Source of the DNA: JAZQNF01 sp045641505
GTDB taxonomy: Bacteria > Bacillota > Clostridia > Lachnospirales > Bianqueaceae
DNA length: 7,377 bases
Assembly: GCA_045641505.1 (NCBI GenBank)
Contig: JAZUHB010000042.1
Location: 1 to 7,377 of the forward strand
Reading direction: 5' to 3'
Below are positions 1-6,161 of this stretch, piece by piece; within the stretch, counting starts at the first letter, position 1, and every line of letters begins with the position of its first letter. The position numbers and the translations under genes are program-made. The notes below the pieces were generated by a model that was given only the letters and a program-made list of their open reading frames with translations, had not been told where the DNA came from and did not search any database.

Positions 1-404
1 CCGCTCTTGCCGTAGAAGCCGATGTTGCCCTCGAAGAGGACCGCGCCGAAGCCCAGCGCCGCCGCCTGCTCCAGCGAGTAGTCGAGCAGCGCCTTGCCGT
101 AGCCGTGCCGCTGAAGCTCGCGGGTGATGCAGATCGGGCCCATCGTCAGGATGGGGATGCTGCGCCCGTCGTCCGCGTCGATCACGGTGTGCGCGAAGAC
201 GTTCTGGCCGATCAGCCGGCCGTCCCGCTCCATCACGAAGTCGAGCTCCGGGATGAACGCGGCGTCGTCACGCATGAGGTGCATGACCAGATGCTCGCTG
301 CAGCCGGGGTGGTAGACGTTCCAGAACGATTCGCGGATCAGCTCCTCGACCGCGCGGCGGTCTTTCGTTTCTTCCAAACGGATCACAAAGTCATTTCTAT
401 TCAT
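1..404 (-). CDS. GNAT-family N-acetyltransferase, C-terminal part missing at window edge
   Basis: The N-terminal 134 residues are visible, reading leftward off the window. The family transfers an acetyl group from acetyl-CoA to an amine; the substrate cannot be told from this sequence. The acetyl-CoA-binding P-loop is visible as QRHGYGKAL (about residues 98-106, pattern Q/R-x-x-G-x-G/A), preceded by the beta-strand ILTMGPICI and followed by helix ALLDYSLEQAAALGF, strand AVLFEG and the GFYGKSG turn usual for this fold. The ATG at 404-402 is chosen because a perfect AGGAGGT (417-411) precedes it by six A residues. It lies downstream of the DUF1934 terminator, so it is probably a separate transcription unit. 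Its leader carries a possible translational switch (see 411-478). The family assignment is firm. Confidence 0.9.
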   Translation of the reverse strand, partial: MNRNDFVIRLEETKDRRAVEELIRESFWNVYHPGCSEHLVMHLMRDDAAFIPELDFVMERDGRLIGQNVFAHTVIDADDGRSIPILTMGPICITRELQRHGYGKALLDYSLEQAAALGFGAVLFEGNIGFYGKS

Positions 405-410
405 TTTTTT

Positions 411-478
411 ACCTCCTGAAAATTGTCGACTGCAATTGCCTTTCGGCGGGAGGTCGTCCGATCGCGGCAGACCTCCCG
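411..478 (-). promoter_or_regulatory. Leader hairpin able to compete with the acetyltransferase Shine-Dalgarno (candidate attenuator)
   Basis: On the minus strand, arm 1 CGGGAGGTC (478-470) and arm 2 GACCTCCCG (455-447) form a perfect 9-bp stem with a 14-nt loop. No T-tract follows, so it is not a normal terminator. Arm 2 contains ACCTCC, exactly complementary to GGAGGT (416-411), the Shine-Dalgarno of the acetyltransferase. Arm 2 can therefore pair with arm 1 (9 bp, ribosome site free) or with the ribosome site (6 bp, site blocked). The stop codon of a tiny ORF (482-480) lies one base before arm 1, so a ribosome there would cover arm 1. The pairing is read directly; the regulatory role is inferred. 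Confidence 0.4.
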
Positions 479-479
479 G

Positions 480-515
480 TCAGTCCGCAATCTCCGGTGC
501 GTCGTACTTTTTCAA
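480..515 (-). CDS. Possible 11-residue leader peptide (TTG start)
   Basis: The ORF reads MKKYDAPEIAD with a TTG start (515-513) and TGA stop (482-480). AGGAG at 528-524 sits eight bases upstream, an ideal spacing. It has no recognisable function and no run of a single amino acid such as biosynthetic leader peptides show. Its position, ending right at the hairpin ahead of the acetyltransferase gene, is that of a leader peptide in translational attenuation. It could also be the remnant of a longer small peptide gene, or chance. No clear promoter is visible between the upstream terminator and this ORF. Confidence 0.3.
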   Translation of the reverse strand: MKKYDAPEIAD

Positions 516-533
516 ACAGCACTCTCCTGATTA

Positions 534-566
534 AAAATTTATGATCGGGCCGCGAGGGCCAATCAT
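534..566 (-). terminator. Intrinsic terminator after the ddl-murI-DUF1934 genes
   Basis: Four bases after the DUF1934 stop, the minus strand forms a hairpin. ATGAT (566-562) pairs with ATCAT (545-541), and an inner GGCC/GGCC stem closes a CTCGC loop, with one wobble pair and one bulged C. AAA and then TTTTT (538-534 at the end of the tract) follow. The three A residues before the T-tract weaken the match slightly. Confidence 0.6.
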
Positions 567-569
567 TCG

Positions 570-962
570 TCAGTGTCGGAGCTCGAGCTCCACGCGGAAG
601 CCACCGCGCTCCTCGCCGCCGACGGTGAGGAGATATTCGGCGCCGATCCGCTCGCCGGTGCCGCCGCGGTGTCCGGCCAGACGGGTCGTCGTGACCGTGA
701 GCGGGAAGGTCCCCGCGGGCGTATGGAGCTTGCCCTCCGTGGTTTTTCCGGGGACGAAGCTCATCACGGCCGCACCGCTCCGGCGGAAGCGCAGGGGCTC
801 GCCGTGCTCGTCCCAGAAGAGATCGTAGATCTCCGTGACGCCTTCCTCCGCGCGGCAGATCACGCGGCTGATTCCACCGTTCATCCGGTACTCGGCCGGG
901 TAGGACAGCCGGGTCTCGCCCTCCGGGCTCTTCGTCCGGATCGTAAGGACCGCGTCCATCAT
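570..962 (-). CDS. DUF1934 (YwiB-like) calycin-type beta-barrel protein
   Basis: This is a 130-residue protein, close to the usual 130-150 of the DUF1934 family, which has a small beta-barrel fold and no settled biochemical role. Family-like features are the alternating beta-strand pattern throughout, YDLFWDEHGEPLRFRRSG (46-63), the central turn VMSFVPGKTTEGKLHTPAGTFPL (66-88), and the terminal strands AEYLLTVGGEERGGFRVELEL. No signal peptide or membrane segment is seen, so it is probably cytoplasmic. Its first ATG overlaps the murI stop as ATGA (962-959), showing co-transcription and translational coupling. A second ATG at 959-957 is seven bases from GGAG (970-967) and may be the true start, since the first is only four bases away. 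A terminator follows the gene. The assignment rests on overall pattern rather than a catalytic motif. Confidence 0.7.
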   Translation of the reverse strand: MMDAVLTIRTKSPEGETRLSYPAEYRMNGGISRVICRAEEGVTEIYDLFWDEHGEPLRFRRSGAAVMSFVPGKTTEGKLHTPAGTFPLTVTTTRLAGHRGGTGERIGAEYLLTVGGEERGGFRVELELRH

Positions 963-1792
963 CGTTCTCCGTCCGCGGCGGTCAGCTTCCAGAGCTCCGC
1001 CAGCGGGACCTTTTCGGTGGGCGTCATGGGCACGTCGAGAATGCGCATCGCGAGGCTCTCGAAGTGCTCGGTGTTGTCGGTCACGTAGAAGCGGCAGCTG
1101 CCCTGTTTGCGGCGGGCGAGCAGGCCCTTCGCCGCGAGGAATTCCTTCGCCTCCAGCACGGCCGCGCGGGAGGGATTGACCAGCCGCACCCGCGGCCCCA
1201 TCTCCGCCCCGATCAGCTCCGCCAGCAGCGGATAGTGGGTGCAGCCGAGGACCAGCGTGTCGACCCCGGCCTCCTTCAGCTCCTTCAGGTAGACGCGCGC
1301 GACCTCGGCGGCGACGTCCACCTCCAGCTCCTCCTCCTCGGCCAGCGGCACGAACAGGGGGCAGGCCTTCGCGCGGACCTCGGCCCCGGGGGCGAGCTCG
1401 CCGATCAGCCGCGGATACTCGCCGCTCCGCACGGTGGCGGAGGTGCCGATGATGCCGATGCGGCCGCTTTCGGTCGCGGCGACGGCGGCCCGGGCACCCG
1501 GCTCGACCACGCCCATCACGGGCAGAGCGAACTCGCCGCGGACCGTCGGCAGGGCGTTCGCGCTGGCCGTTCCGCAGGCGATGATCACGGCCTTCACGTC
1601 CTGCTTCTCCAGGAAGCGGATGATCTGCCGTGAATACGTGATGATGTTCTCCTTCGATTTGCTTCCGTAGGGCAGCCGCGCGAGATCGCCGAAGTAGACG
1701 ACGTTCTCGCCGGGCAGCTCCTTCTTCAGCTCGCGCACGACGGTCAGGCCGCCGACGCCCGAATCGAAGACTCCGATGGGACGGTTATCCAA
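959..1792 (-). CDS. murI: Glutamate racemase
   Basis: MurI interconverts L- and D-glutamate in the cytoplasm, supplying D-Glu for the peptidoglycan stem peptide. The 277-residue length is normal. The two-domain Asp/Glu racemase signature is complete: FDSGVGGL (9-16, Asp10), GDLARLPYGSKS (35-46), the first catalytic cysteine in ACGTASAN (Cys73) and the second in GCTHYPLL (Cys184, His186). The first cysteine motif has Gly where many enzymes have Asn (ACNTASA), a change I believe also occurs in other Clostridia. The start is TTG at 1792-1790, supported by GGAGGT (1803-1798) five bases upstream; no ATG or GTG fits. It lies downstream of ddl, separated by a 73-base gap holding two hairpin repeats, and overlaps the DUF1934 gene at its end. 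The product is certain. Confidence 0.97.
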   Translation of the reverse strand: MDNRPIGVFDSGVGGLTVVRELKKELPGENVVYFGDLARLPYGSKSKENIITYSRQIIRFLEKQDVKAVIIACGTASANALPTVRGEFALPVMGVVEPGARAAVAATESGRIGIIGTSATVRSGEYPRLIGELAPGAEVRAKACPLFVPLAEEEELEVDVAAEVARVYLKELKEAGVDTLVLGCTHYPLLAELIGAEMGPRVRLVNPSRAAVLEAKEFLAAKGLLARRKQGSCRFYVTDNTEHFESLAMRILDVPMTPTEKVPLAELWKLTAADGER

Positions 1793-1824
1793 AATGAACC
1801 TCCAGAAAAAACACTAAAGTGAAT

Positions 1825-1867
1825 CGCGGCGAAGCCGCCGTTATTGCGCGCTCCGCGCGCCGTTATT
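1825..1867 (-). repeat. Two REP-like AATAACG-hairpin units between ddl and murI
   Basis: Two copies of the repeat described at 6162-6412 lie here. On the minus strand, AATAACG (1867-1861) precedes the hairpin GCGCGC-GGA-GCGCGC (1860-1846), and a second AATAACG (1845-1839) precedes GCGGC-TTC-GCCGC (1838-1826). The spacing is 22 bases. The second hairpin is identical to units at 6289-6301 and 6393-6405. The first AATAACG runs into the ddl stop codon, with TAA at 1868-1866. No T-tract follows, so these are unlikely to be terminators; they would be transcribed as part of the ddl-murI message. Confidence 0.85.
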
Positions 1868-2912
1868 ATCTCTCCATCCCCAGCTCGATCAGCTTCTCGA
1901 CCAGCTCCTTCGTCTCCACCCCGCGGGCGGCCCAGAGCATCGGGTACATGCTGATCGGCGTGAAGCCGGGCATCGTGTTGATCTCGTTGAAGACCACCTC
2001 GCCGGTGGCGTTCTCGACGAAGAAGTCGACGCGGGAGAGGCCCCGGCCGTCCAGCGCGCGGAAGATCGCCACGGCGTCGCGGCGGATCTCCTCGACGGTC
2101 GCCGCGGGCAGATCCGGGTCGGTGACGGTGCGGCTCTCGGCGTTCGCGTATTTCGCGTCGAAGGTGTAGAAGCTCTCGGCGGAGAGGATCTCGCCCACGC
2201 CGGAGGCGGCGGGCTCCAGGTTGCCGAGCACGGCGCACTCGATCTCGCGGCCCACGATGGCCTCCTCGATCAGGATGCGGCCGTCATTCGCGGCGGCCAG
2301 ATCGATGGCGGCGGAGAGGGCGGCGCGGTCGCGGGCGCAGCTCACGCCGATGGAGGAGCCGGCGTTCGAGGGCTTCACGAACATCGGGTAGCCCAGCTTC
2401 GCCTCGGCCTCGTCCATCTTCGCTTCCTTGTCGCGAAGCTCCGTGCCGGTGATGAAGACGCAGTCGGCCTGGCGGATGCCCAGGTCGCGGACGATGCGCT
2501 TCGTGCTCATCTTGTCCATGCCGGCCGCGGAGGCCAGCACGCCGCAGCCCACGTAGGGGACGCCCAGGATCTCGAAGAAGCCCTGGATGGTGCCGTCCTC
2601 ACCGTTCTTGCCGTGGAAGACGGGGATGCAGAGGTCGATGTCGGCGAGGAAGCAGTCGTCGCGGAAGAGGCGCGCCTTGCGGTCCCGGCCGGGCAGAAGC
2701 GCGGCGGTCGGGGCGGACTTGGCGGCCTCGTCGGAGAACGCGGCGTAGTCCTGCTCCCAGAGGCGCCAGACGCCCGCGCGGTCCACGTAGACCAGGTAGA
2801 GGCCGTAGCGCTCGCGGTCCAGGTTCCGGACGAAGGTGCCGGCGGAGATGACGGAAATATCGTGCTCGGAGGACTGGCCTCCGAAGAGTACGCAGAGATT
2901 TTTCTCGGACAT
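1866..2912 (-). CDS. ddl: D-alanine--D-alanine ligase
   Basis: Ddl joins two D-alanines using ATP in the cytoplasm, giving the dipeptide that MurF adds to the peptidoglycan precursor. All family blocks are present in 348 residues: GGQSSEHDIS (11-20, Glu16), FHGKNGEDGTIQGFFE (99-114), the ATP-grasp segment FVKPSNAGSSIGVS (178-191), the substrate loop FYTFDAKY (248-255), SRVDFF (293-298, Arg294 and Asp296), and the metal-binding FNEINTMPGFTPISMYP (308-324, Glu310, Asn312, Ser321). The FYxxxAKY loop is the D-Ala-D-Ala type, not the VanA-type D-Ala-D-Lac loop. The ATG at 2912 has AAGGAG (2925-2920) seven bases upstream. A candidate promoter lies just before it. murI follows on the same strand, so the pair probably forms a cell-wall precursor operon. 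Confidence 0.97.
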   Translation of the reverse strand: MSEKNLCVLFGGQSSEHDISVISAGTFVRNLDRERYGLYLVYVDRAGVWRLWEQDYAAFSDEAAKSAPTAALLPGRDRKARLFRDDCFLADIDLCIPVFHGKNGEDGTIQGFFEILGVPYVGCGVLASAAGMDKMSTKRIVRDLGIRQADCVFITGTELRDKEAKMDEAEAKLGYPMFVKPSNAGSSIGVSCARDRAALSAAIDLAAANDGRILIEEAIVGREIECAVLGNLEPAASGVGEILSAESFYTFDAKYANAESRTVTDPDLPAATVEEIRRDAVAIFRALDGRGLSRVDFFVENATGEVVFNEINTMPGFTPISMYPMLWAARGVETKELVEKLIELGMER

Positions 2913-2943
2913 GGAAATGCTCCTTATCGCAAGTATTCAGTTC

Positions 2944-2972
2944 ATTGTACTACCTTTGCGGGGAAAAGGGAA
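2944..2972 (-). promoter_or_regulatory. Candidate promoter for ddl-murI
   Basis: TACAAT (2949-2944, five of six consensus bases) lies 17 bases after a weak -35 TTCCCT (2972-2967), giving a leader of about 25 bases before the ddl start. The -35 region falls inside a perfect 7-bp inverted repeat, GGGAAAA/TTTTCCC (2961-2967 and 2978-2984). That dyad could be an operator or part of a weak terminator for the gene to its right; followed only by TTTT, it is not convincing as a terminator. Confidence 0.4.
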
Positions 2973-3012
2973 GACCGTTTTCCCAGTGGTCCTGCAAGGG
3001 CCGCGTCCGTGC

Positions 3013-3876
3013 TCACTCGCCCCGCCGGTCGATCCGCGTCTTCAGCAGGAAGCGCTCCTCGCAGTCGGCGAGCGCCGCCTCGTCTCCGCAGAGCGCGTAG
3101 AGGAAGACGCTGACACCCTCCTCGGGGAAGGGCCGCGCGTAGATGATGCCGAGCATGTCGACCGGCTCGAAGGGCACGGCGCACGCCCCCTTCGGCGCGC
3201 CGTACTGGAGGTACGAGGTGACGAAGCCCTGCTTTTCGTGCCGGACGCTGCTGACGCGAAGCATCGCGACGATCCGCGTCCAGCCGTCGAGCCCCGCGGC
3301 CGTGCTCTCCGTCGGCACGCCGACCGGCTGCCAGTCGAAGACGAAATCCCGCGGGCTCAGGCCGAAATCGGCCAGCACGAGCCGCGAGAAATCGTAGCGC
3401 GGGACCTCCGCCATCGCCGCCAGATCCAGCGTCCGGCCGATGCTTCCGTCCGCCTGCTCCGTCTCGCGGAAGCCGAAGAGCCCCTCCGGCTGCTCCACCA
3501 GGTAGACGCCGTAGAAGCTGTTGAAATAGGGCGATTCCGGATCGTAGAGCGAGGAACGGCCCTGCAGCCCGAACGCGCCGAAGTTGTAGAGGATCGTGAG
3601 GCGCGCGCCGGGGCAGCCCGCGGCCCGGCCGAAATCGGTGCCGGCCTCGAAGGTCATCACGAAGGGATACCAGTCCTTCTTCAGCGTGGAGAGGCCGCCG
3701 GGCATGCGGATGCGGAGACCCTTCTCCGCCGTCAGGCTCCCGCGCTCGTTCATCCGGCTGTAGACGCTCATCACCGCGACGCTTCGTCCCTGCGGCAGCG
3801 CCGCGAACAGGCCGAGCACCAGGAGCAGCGCGCAAAGCACCCAAAGCCCGCGCCGCTTTTTCCTCTTTTTCTCCAC
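3013..3876 (-). CDS. Unrecognised membrane-anchored or secreted protein
   Basis: I do not recognise the family of this 287-residue protein. It begins with a basic segment (MEKKRKKRRG) followed by one hydrophobic helix (about 11-27, LWVLCALLLVLGLFAAL), then a hydrophilic domain with no further membrane segment. It is probably anchored by its N-terminus with the domain outside, or exported. There is no lipobox: the lone Cys15 sits inside the helix without the L-x-A/G-C pattern. The outer domain is rich in aromatics (YNFGAFGLQGRSSLYDP 97-113, YFNSFYGVYLVEQ 117-129, FVFDWQPVG 178-186). The start is GTG at 3876-3874, with GGAGG (3888-3884) seven bases upstream and a strong promoter before that. 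It lies upstream of ddl on the same strand with a 100-base gap; a role at the cell envelope fits but is not shown. Confidence 0.75.
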   Translation of the reverse strand: MEKKRKKRRGLWVLCALLLVLGLFAALPQGRSVAVMSVYSRMNERGSLTAEKGLRIRMPGGLSTLKKDWYPFVMTFEAGTDFGRAAGCPGARLTILYNFGAFGLQGRSSLYDPESPYFNSFYGVYLVEQPEGLFGFRETEQADGSIGRTLDLAAMAEVPRYDFSRLVLADFGLSPRDFVFDWQPVGVPTESTAAGLDGWTRIVAMLRVSSVRHEKQGFVTSYLQYGAPKGACAVPFEPVDMLGIIYARPFPEEGVSVFLYALCGDEAALADCEERFLLKTRIDRRGE

Positions 3877-3905
3877 GATCTCACCTCCGCGCCTGATTTT
3901 CTTCG

Positions 3906-3934
3906 ATTATATCACGCCGCGCGGGGCTTGTAAA
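3906..3934 (-). promoter_or_regulatory. Strong leftward sigma-A-type promoter for the membrane-protein gene
   Basis: On the minus strand, TTTACA (3934-3929, five of six) and a perfect TATAAT (3911-3906) are separated by 17 bases. TG one base before the -10 makes it an extended -10 promoter. The predicted start near 3899 leaves a leader of about 22 bases holding GGAGG. Its -35 overlaps that of the opposite promoter. Confidence 0.8.
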
Positions 3935-3957
3935 AAACCTTTTCCGCACGCTATAAT
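3928..3957 (+). promoter_or_regulatory. Rightward promoter for the phosphatase-hydrolase operon
   Basis: TTGTAA (3928-3933, four of six) and a perfect TATAAT (3952-3957) are separated by 18 bases. The predicted start is near 3964, about 22 bases before the phosphatase ATG. An upstream in-frame ATG at 3956-3958 falls inside the -10 box and so cannot be the translation start. Confidence 0.75.
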
Positions 3958-3985
3958 GGAACGACATCTTAATCCGGAGGATTCC

Positions 3986-4780
3986 ATGAAAAATCTACCC
4001 TTGGAGGGCGTGAAGAACACCCGTGACCTGGGCGGCCTCGCAACCGCCTCCGGCCGCCGCGTGAAGAGCGGACGGCTGATCCGCGCCGCGGCGCTGACCG
4101 ATCTCACGGAGCGCGACCGGGCGCTTCTCTGCGACGGGCTGGGCCTCAAGCTCATCATCGATCTCCGTACGGCGGTCGAGGCGGAGGAAAAACCGGACCC
4201 CGCCCTGCCCGGCGTCGAATACCTGCACCTGCCGCTTCTCTCCGAGGCGACCGCGGGCATCACGAAGGAGCGCACGCCGAACATGAAGCTCGTGGGCCGC
4301 GGCAGCATCAGCGGCCGGGAGCTCGCGGCGGGCATGCCCGACATGGCGGCGATCTACCCGCAGTTCGTCACGAACGACTACACCCGCGGCCAGATCTCCG
4401 CGATGATGCACCGCATCCTCGCGCAGGAGGACGGCGCGGTGCTCTTCCACTGCAGCGGCGGCAAGGACCGGACCGGCATCACCGCGATGCTCCTCGAGAC
4501 GGTCCTCGGCGCGGACGAAAAGACCTGCTTCCGCGACTACCTCTACACGAACCGCGCGGTGCGCGCCACCGGCGACAAGACCTTCCTGCTGCTCCTGCTG
4601 CTCAAGGGCAGCCTCACCGCCGCCCGCAAGGTGCGCAACATCTACCTGGCCAAACGCTCCTACCTCGAATCCGTCTACACCGCGATCGCCGCGCGGGGCG
4701 GCATGGACCGCTTCCTCCGCGAGGACCTCGGCCTGACGGACGAGGAGATGAACCGCTTCCGCGAAAGGACGCTCGAATGA
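3986..4780 (+). CDS. Tyrosine-protein-phosphatase-like protein (HCxxGKDRTG type)
   Basis: This 264-residue protein belongs to the bacterial tyrosine phosphatase family (Y_phosphatase3), which includes Mycobacterium PtpB. The active-site loop HCSGGKDRTG (155-164) supplies the nucleophile Cys156 and the phosphate-binding Arg162. The Lys-Asp in this loop is typical of the PtpB-like group, some of which also act on phosphoinositides. The N-terminal signature NTRDLGG (11-17) and IIDLRT (57-62) are present. The helix segment LLLLLLKG (201-208) is short and probably buried rather than membrane-spanning. No signal peptide is seen. The ATG at 3986 is chosen because GGAGG (3976-3980) lies five bases upstream and earlier ATGs fall inside the promoter. 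It overlaps the next gene by ATGA, so the two are translated together. The substrate is unknown. Confidence 0.9.
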   Translation: MKNLPLEGVKNTRDLGGLATASGRRVKSGRLIRAAALTDLTERDRALLCDGLGLKLIIDLRTAVEAEEKPDPALPGVEYLHLPLLSEATAGITKERTPNMKLVGRGSISGRELAAGMPDMAAIYPQFVTNDYTRGQISAMMHRILAQEDGAVLFHCSGGKDRTGITAMLLETVLGADEKTCFRDYLYTNRAVRATGDKTFLLLLLLKGSLTAARKVRNIYLAKRSYLESVYTAIAARGGMDRFLREDLGLTDEEMNRFRERTLE

Positions 4781-5403
4781 CCCTCGAAGAACTGACCGCA
4801 CGCTACGGCCTGCAGCTGATCACGCCCGAGCTCGCGTACCTGCCCGCGACGGAGCGCCCGCTCTCGGCGGACGTTTTTCTCGCGGAGCATGACGGACAGC
4901 GCTTCGCCTACGACGCCGGCGCCTCGGACGAGGCCGCGGAGCTCCTCCGGGCGGCCGAACCCACGGCCCTCATTCTGTCCCATTTTCACGCAGACCACAG
5001 CGGCAACCTCGTCCGCCTCAGCTTCCCGACGGTCTACAGCGGCGCGCTGCGCGACCGGCATTACGAAAACCAGATTTTCGTCGAGGAGCCGAAGACCCTC
5101 TGCTCCGACGGCGCACTCCGGCTGATCCCGACCCCGTCGAGCCACAGCAAGGGCTCGCTGCTCTTCCTCGCGGGCGAGTACCTGCTGACCGGCGACGCCC
5201 TCTACAACCGCTGGAAGGACGGCCGTGCCCTCTACAACGTCCAGCGCCTCCGGGCCCTCATGGACAACATCGCGCAGAGCGGCTGCCGCTACGTCATCGA
5301 GAGTCACCGCGAGGACCCCGTCTGCACCGCCGAGGAGGCGCTCCTCTTCCTGCGCGGGATCTACGACCGCCGGCGCCCCGGCGAGAGCGTGATCGAGCTG
5401 TAA
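4777..5403 (+). CDS. Metallo-beta-lactamase-fold hydrolase
   Basis: This 208-residue protein shows a full set of MBL-fold metal ligands: HFHADH (69-74, so His69, His71, Asp73, His74), His123 in PSSHSKGSL, Asp140 in LLTGDALY and a final His177 in VIESHRED. It is therefore expected to be an active zinc-type hydrolase in the cytoplasm. The superfamily covers thioesterases, lactonases, phosphodiesterases and more; nothing here identifies the substrate. Its ATG overlaps the phosphatase stop (4777-4780), with AAAGGA (4764-4769) seven bases upstream. The coupling suggests the two hydrolases act in one process, perhaps removal of phosphorylated or ester metabolites, but that is inference. The operon ends at the hairpin terminator at 5444-5483. 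Confidence 0.88.
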   Translation: MTLEELTARYGLQLITPELAYLPATERPLSADVFLAEHDGQRFAYDAGASDEAAELLRAAEPTALILSHFHADHSGNLVRLSFPTVYSGALRDRHYENQIFVEEPKTLCSDGALRLIPTPSSHSKGSLLFLAGEYLLTGDALYNRWKDGRALYNVQRLRALMDNIAQSGCRYVIESHREDPVCTAEEALLFLRGIYDRRRPGESVIEL

Positions 5404-5443
5404 TTCCGACGCGCGCACCGATTCCGCGGCAAATCCATACGAC

Positions 5444-5483
5444 AAAAAGAACCGTCCCGCGTACACGGGACGGTTCTCGTTTT
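5444..5483. terminator. Bidirectional intrinsic terminator between convergent genes
   Basis: GAACCGTCCCG (5449-5459) and CGGGACGGTTC (5466-5476) form a perfect 11-bp GC-rich stem around a 6-base loop, extended to 12 bp by A5448-T5477. Rightward it is followed by CG and TTTT (5480-5483). Leftward it is followed by TTTTT (5448-5444). It can therefore stop both the hydrolase operon and the yjbQ-like gene, and the leftward T-tract is the better one. Confidence 0.92.
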
Positions 5484-5494
5484 CAAGGCGAAAA

Positions 5495-6124
5495 TCAGAA
5501 TTCGCGCTCGTTCAGCTGGAACCAGTAGTGCTCGTCGTAAGCCTTCTCTTCCGGCATGAACTTGTGCAGGGTGTTGATGGTCTGGCCGTCGTGGAACTTG
5601 CGGTCGTTGATGGGATCGGAGGTGCCCATGACAGTGACGTTCACCTGGCGGTGACGCGCGCGGACCTGATCCCAGTCGATGAAGTAGATGTGAGCGAACT
5701 CACCGCCGTCCAGCTCGCCGTCCTTGATGGTCATGGTCTCGCTGCGGCCGAAGAAGCAGCTGCGCAGATGACCGTCGGTGTTCATGGAGGTGAAGTCGCC
5801 GGGCTCGTCGACGTAGCGGCCGAACTGCGCGTGGATCGGGCCGGGATGGCGGTACTGATGCTCGACCTTGAAGTCGGGCACGAGGCCGCGCATGATGTCC
5901 AGCAGGTCATGCTGCAGGAACTCGAGATCGAAGGAGTCGATATCGTGAGAGCACTCCTGGATCATGACGGAGCAGGTGGTGTGATGAGAGGCGATGCAGA
6001 CGGTACCGTTCTGGATGCCGCTCTCCTTGACGACCTCGATGACCTCGCGGGAAATGTCGTGGAAGGTGGGGATCCAGCCGCGGGACTGAAGCTCGAGTTC
6101 TTTCTGGTACAGTTTGAATTCCAT
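5495..6124 (-). CDS. YjbQ/UPF0047-family protein with C-terminal extension
   Basis: This 209-residue protein matches the YjbQ family, often annotated as secondary thiamine-phosphate synthase because some members have a weak activity of that kind; the true role is unsettled. Family landmarks are GTVCIASHHTTCSVMIQE (40-57, His47 and His48), the helix FLQHDLLDIM (69-78), NTDGHLRSCFFGRS (115-128) and the late strand HIYFIDWDQVRARHRQVNVTVMG (145-167). Typical members are about 130-140 residues. Here the core is longer and about 40 residues follow the last family strand, ending WFQLNEREF. The ATG at 6124 is chosen because AAAGGAG lies eight bases upstream (6139-6133) and the family match starts there; an in-frame extension upstream only translates repeat DNA. 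No clear promoter of its own is visible, so it may depend on readthrough from the isomerase-like gene. Confidence 0.88.
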   Translation of the reverse strand: MEFKLYQKELELQSRGWIPTFHDISREVIEVVKESGIQNGTVCIASHHTTCSVMIQECSHDIDSFDLEFLQHDLLDIMRGLVPDFKVEHQYRHPGPIHAQFGRYVDEPGDFTSMNTDGHLRSCFFGRSETMTIKDGELDGGEFAHIYFIDWDQVRARHRQVNVTVMGTSDPINDRKFHDGQTINTLHKFMPEEKAYDEHYWFQLNEREF

Positions 6125-6161
6125 AATTTTATCTCCTTTGAAAATTGATGGCAAATAAGAG

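Noticed and set aside
447..478. Terminator before the acetyltransferase gene
   Set aside because: The stem is good but no T-tract follows on either strand.
1866..2912. Vancomycin-resistance-type D-Ala-D-Lac ligase
   Set aside because: The substrate loop FYTFDAKY is the D-Ala-D-Ala type and no vanH or vanX is nearby.
3844..3876. Lipoprotein signal in the membrane-anchored protein
   Set aside because: Cys15 sits within the hydrophobic helix and lacks the lipobox residues.
2836..3933. Long plus-strand ORF of 365 codons opposite the membrane-protein gene
   Set aside because: It is a shadow of a high-GC coding strand: low-complexity R/A/E/H-rich protein, no ribosome site, and it crosses promoters.
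3956..3985. Upstream ATG for the phosphatase gene
   Set aside because: The ATG lies inside the TATAAT box at 3952-3957, so it is upstream of the predicted transcription start.
3995..5466. Long minus-strand ORFs opposite the phosphatase and MBL genes
   Set aside because: They mirror the real genes, show no domain pattern and lack ribosome sites.
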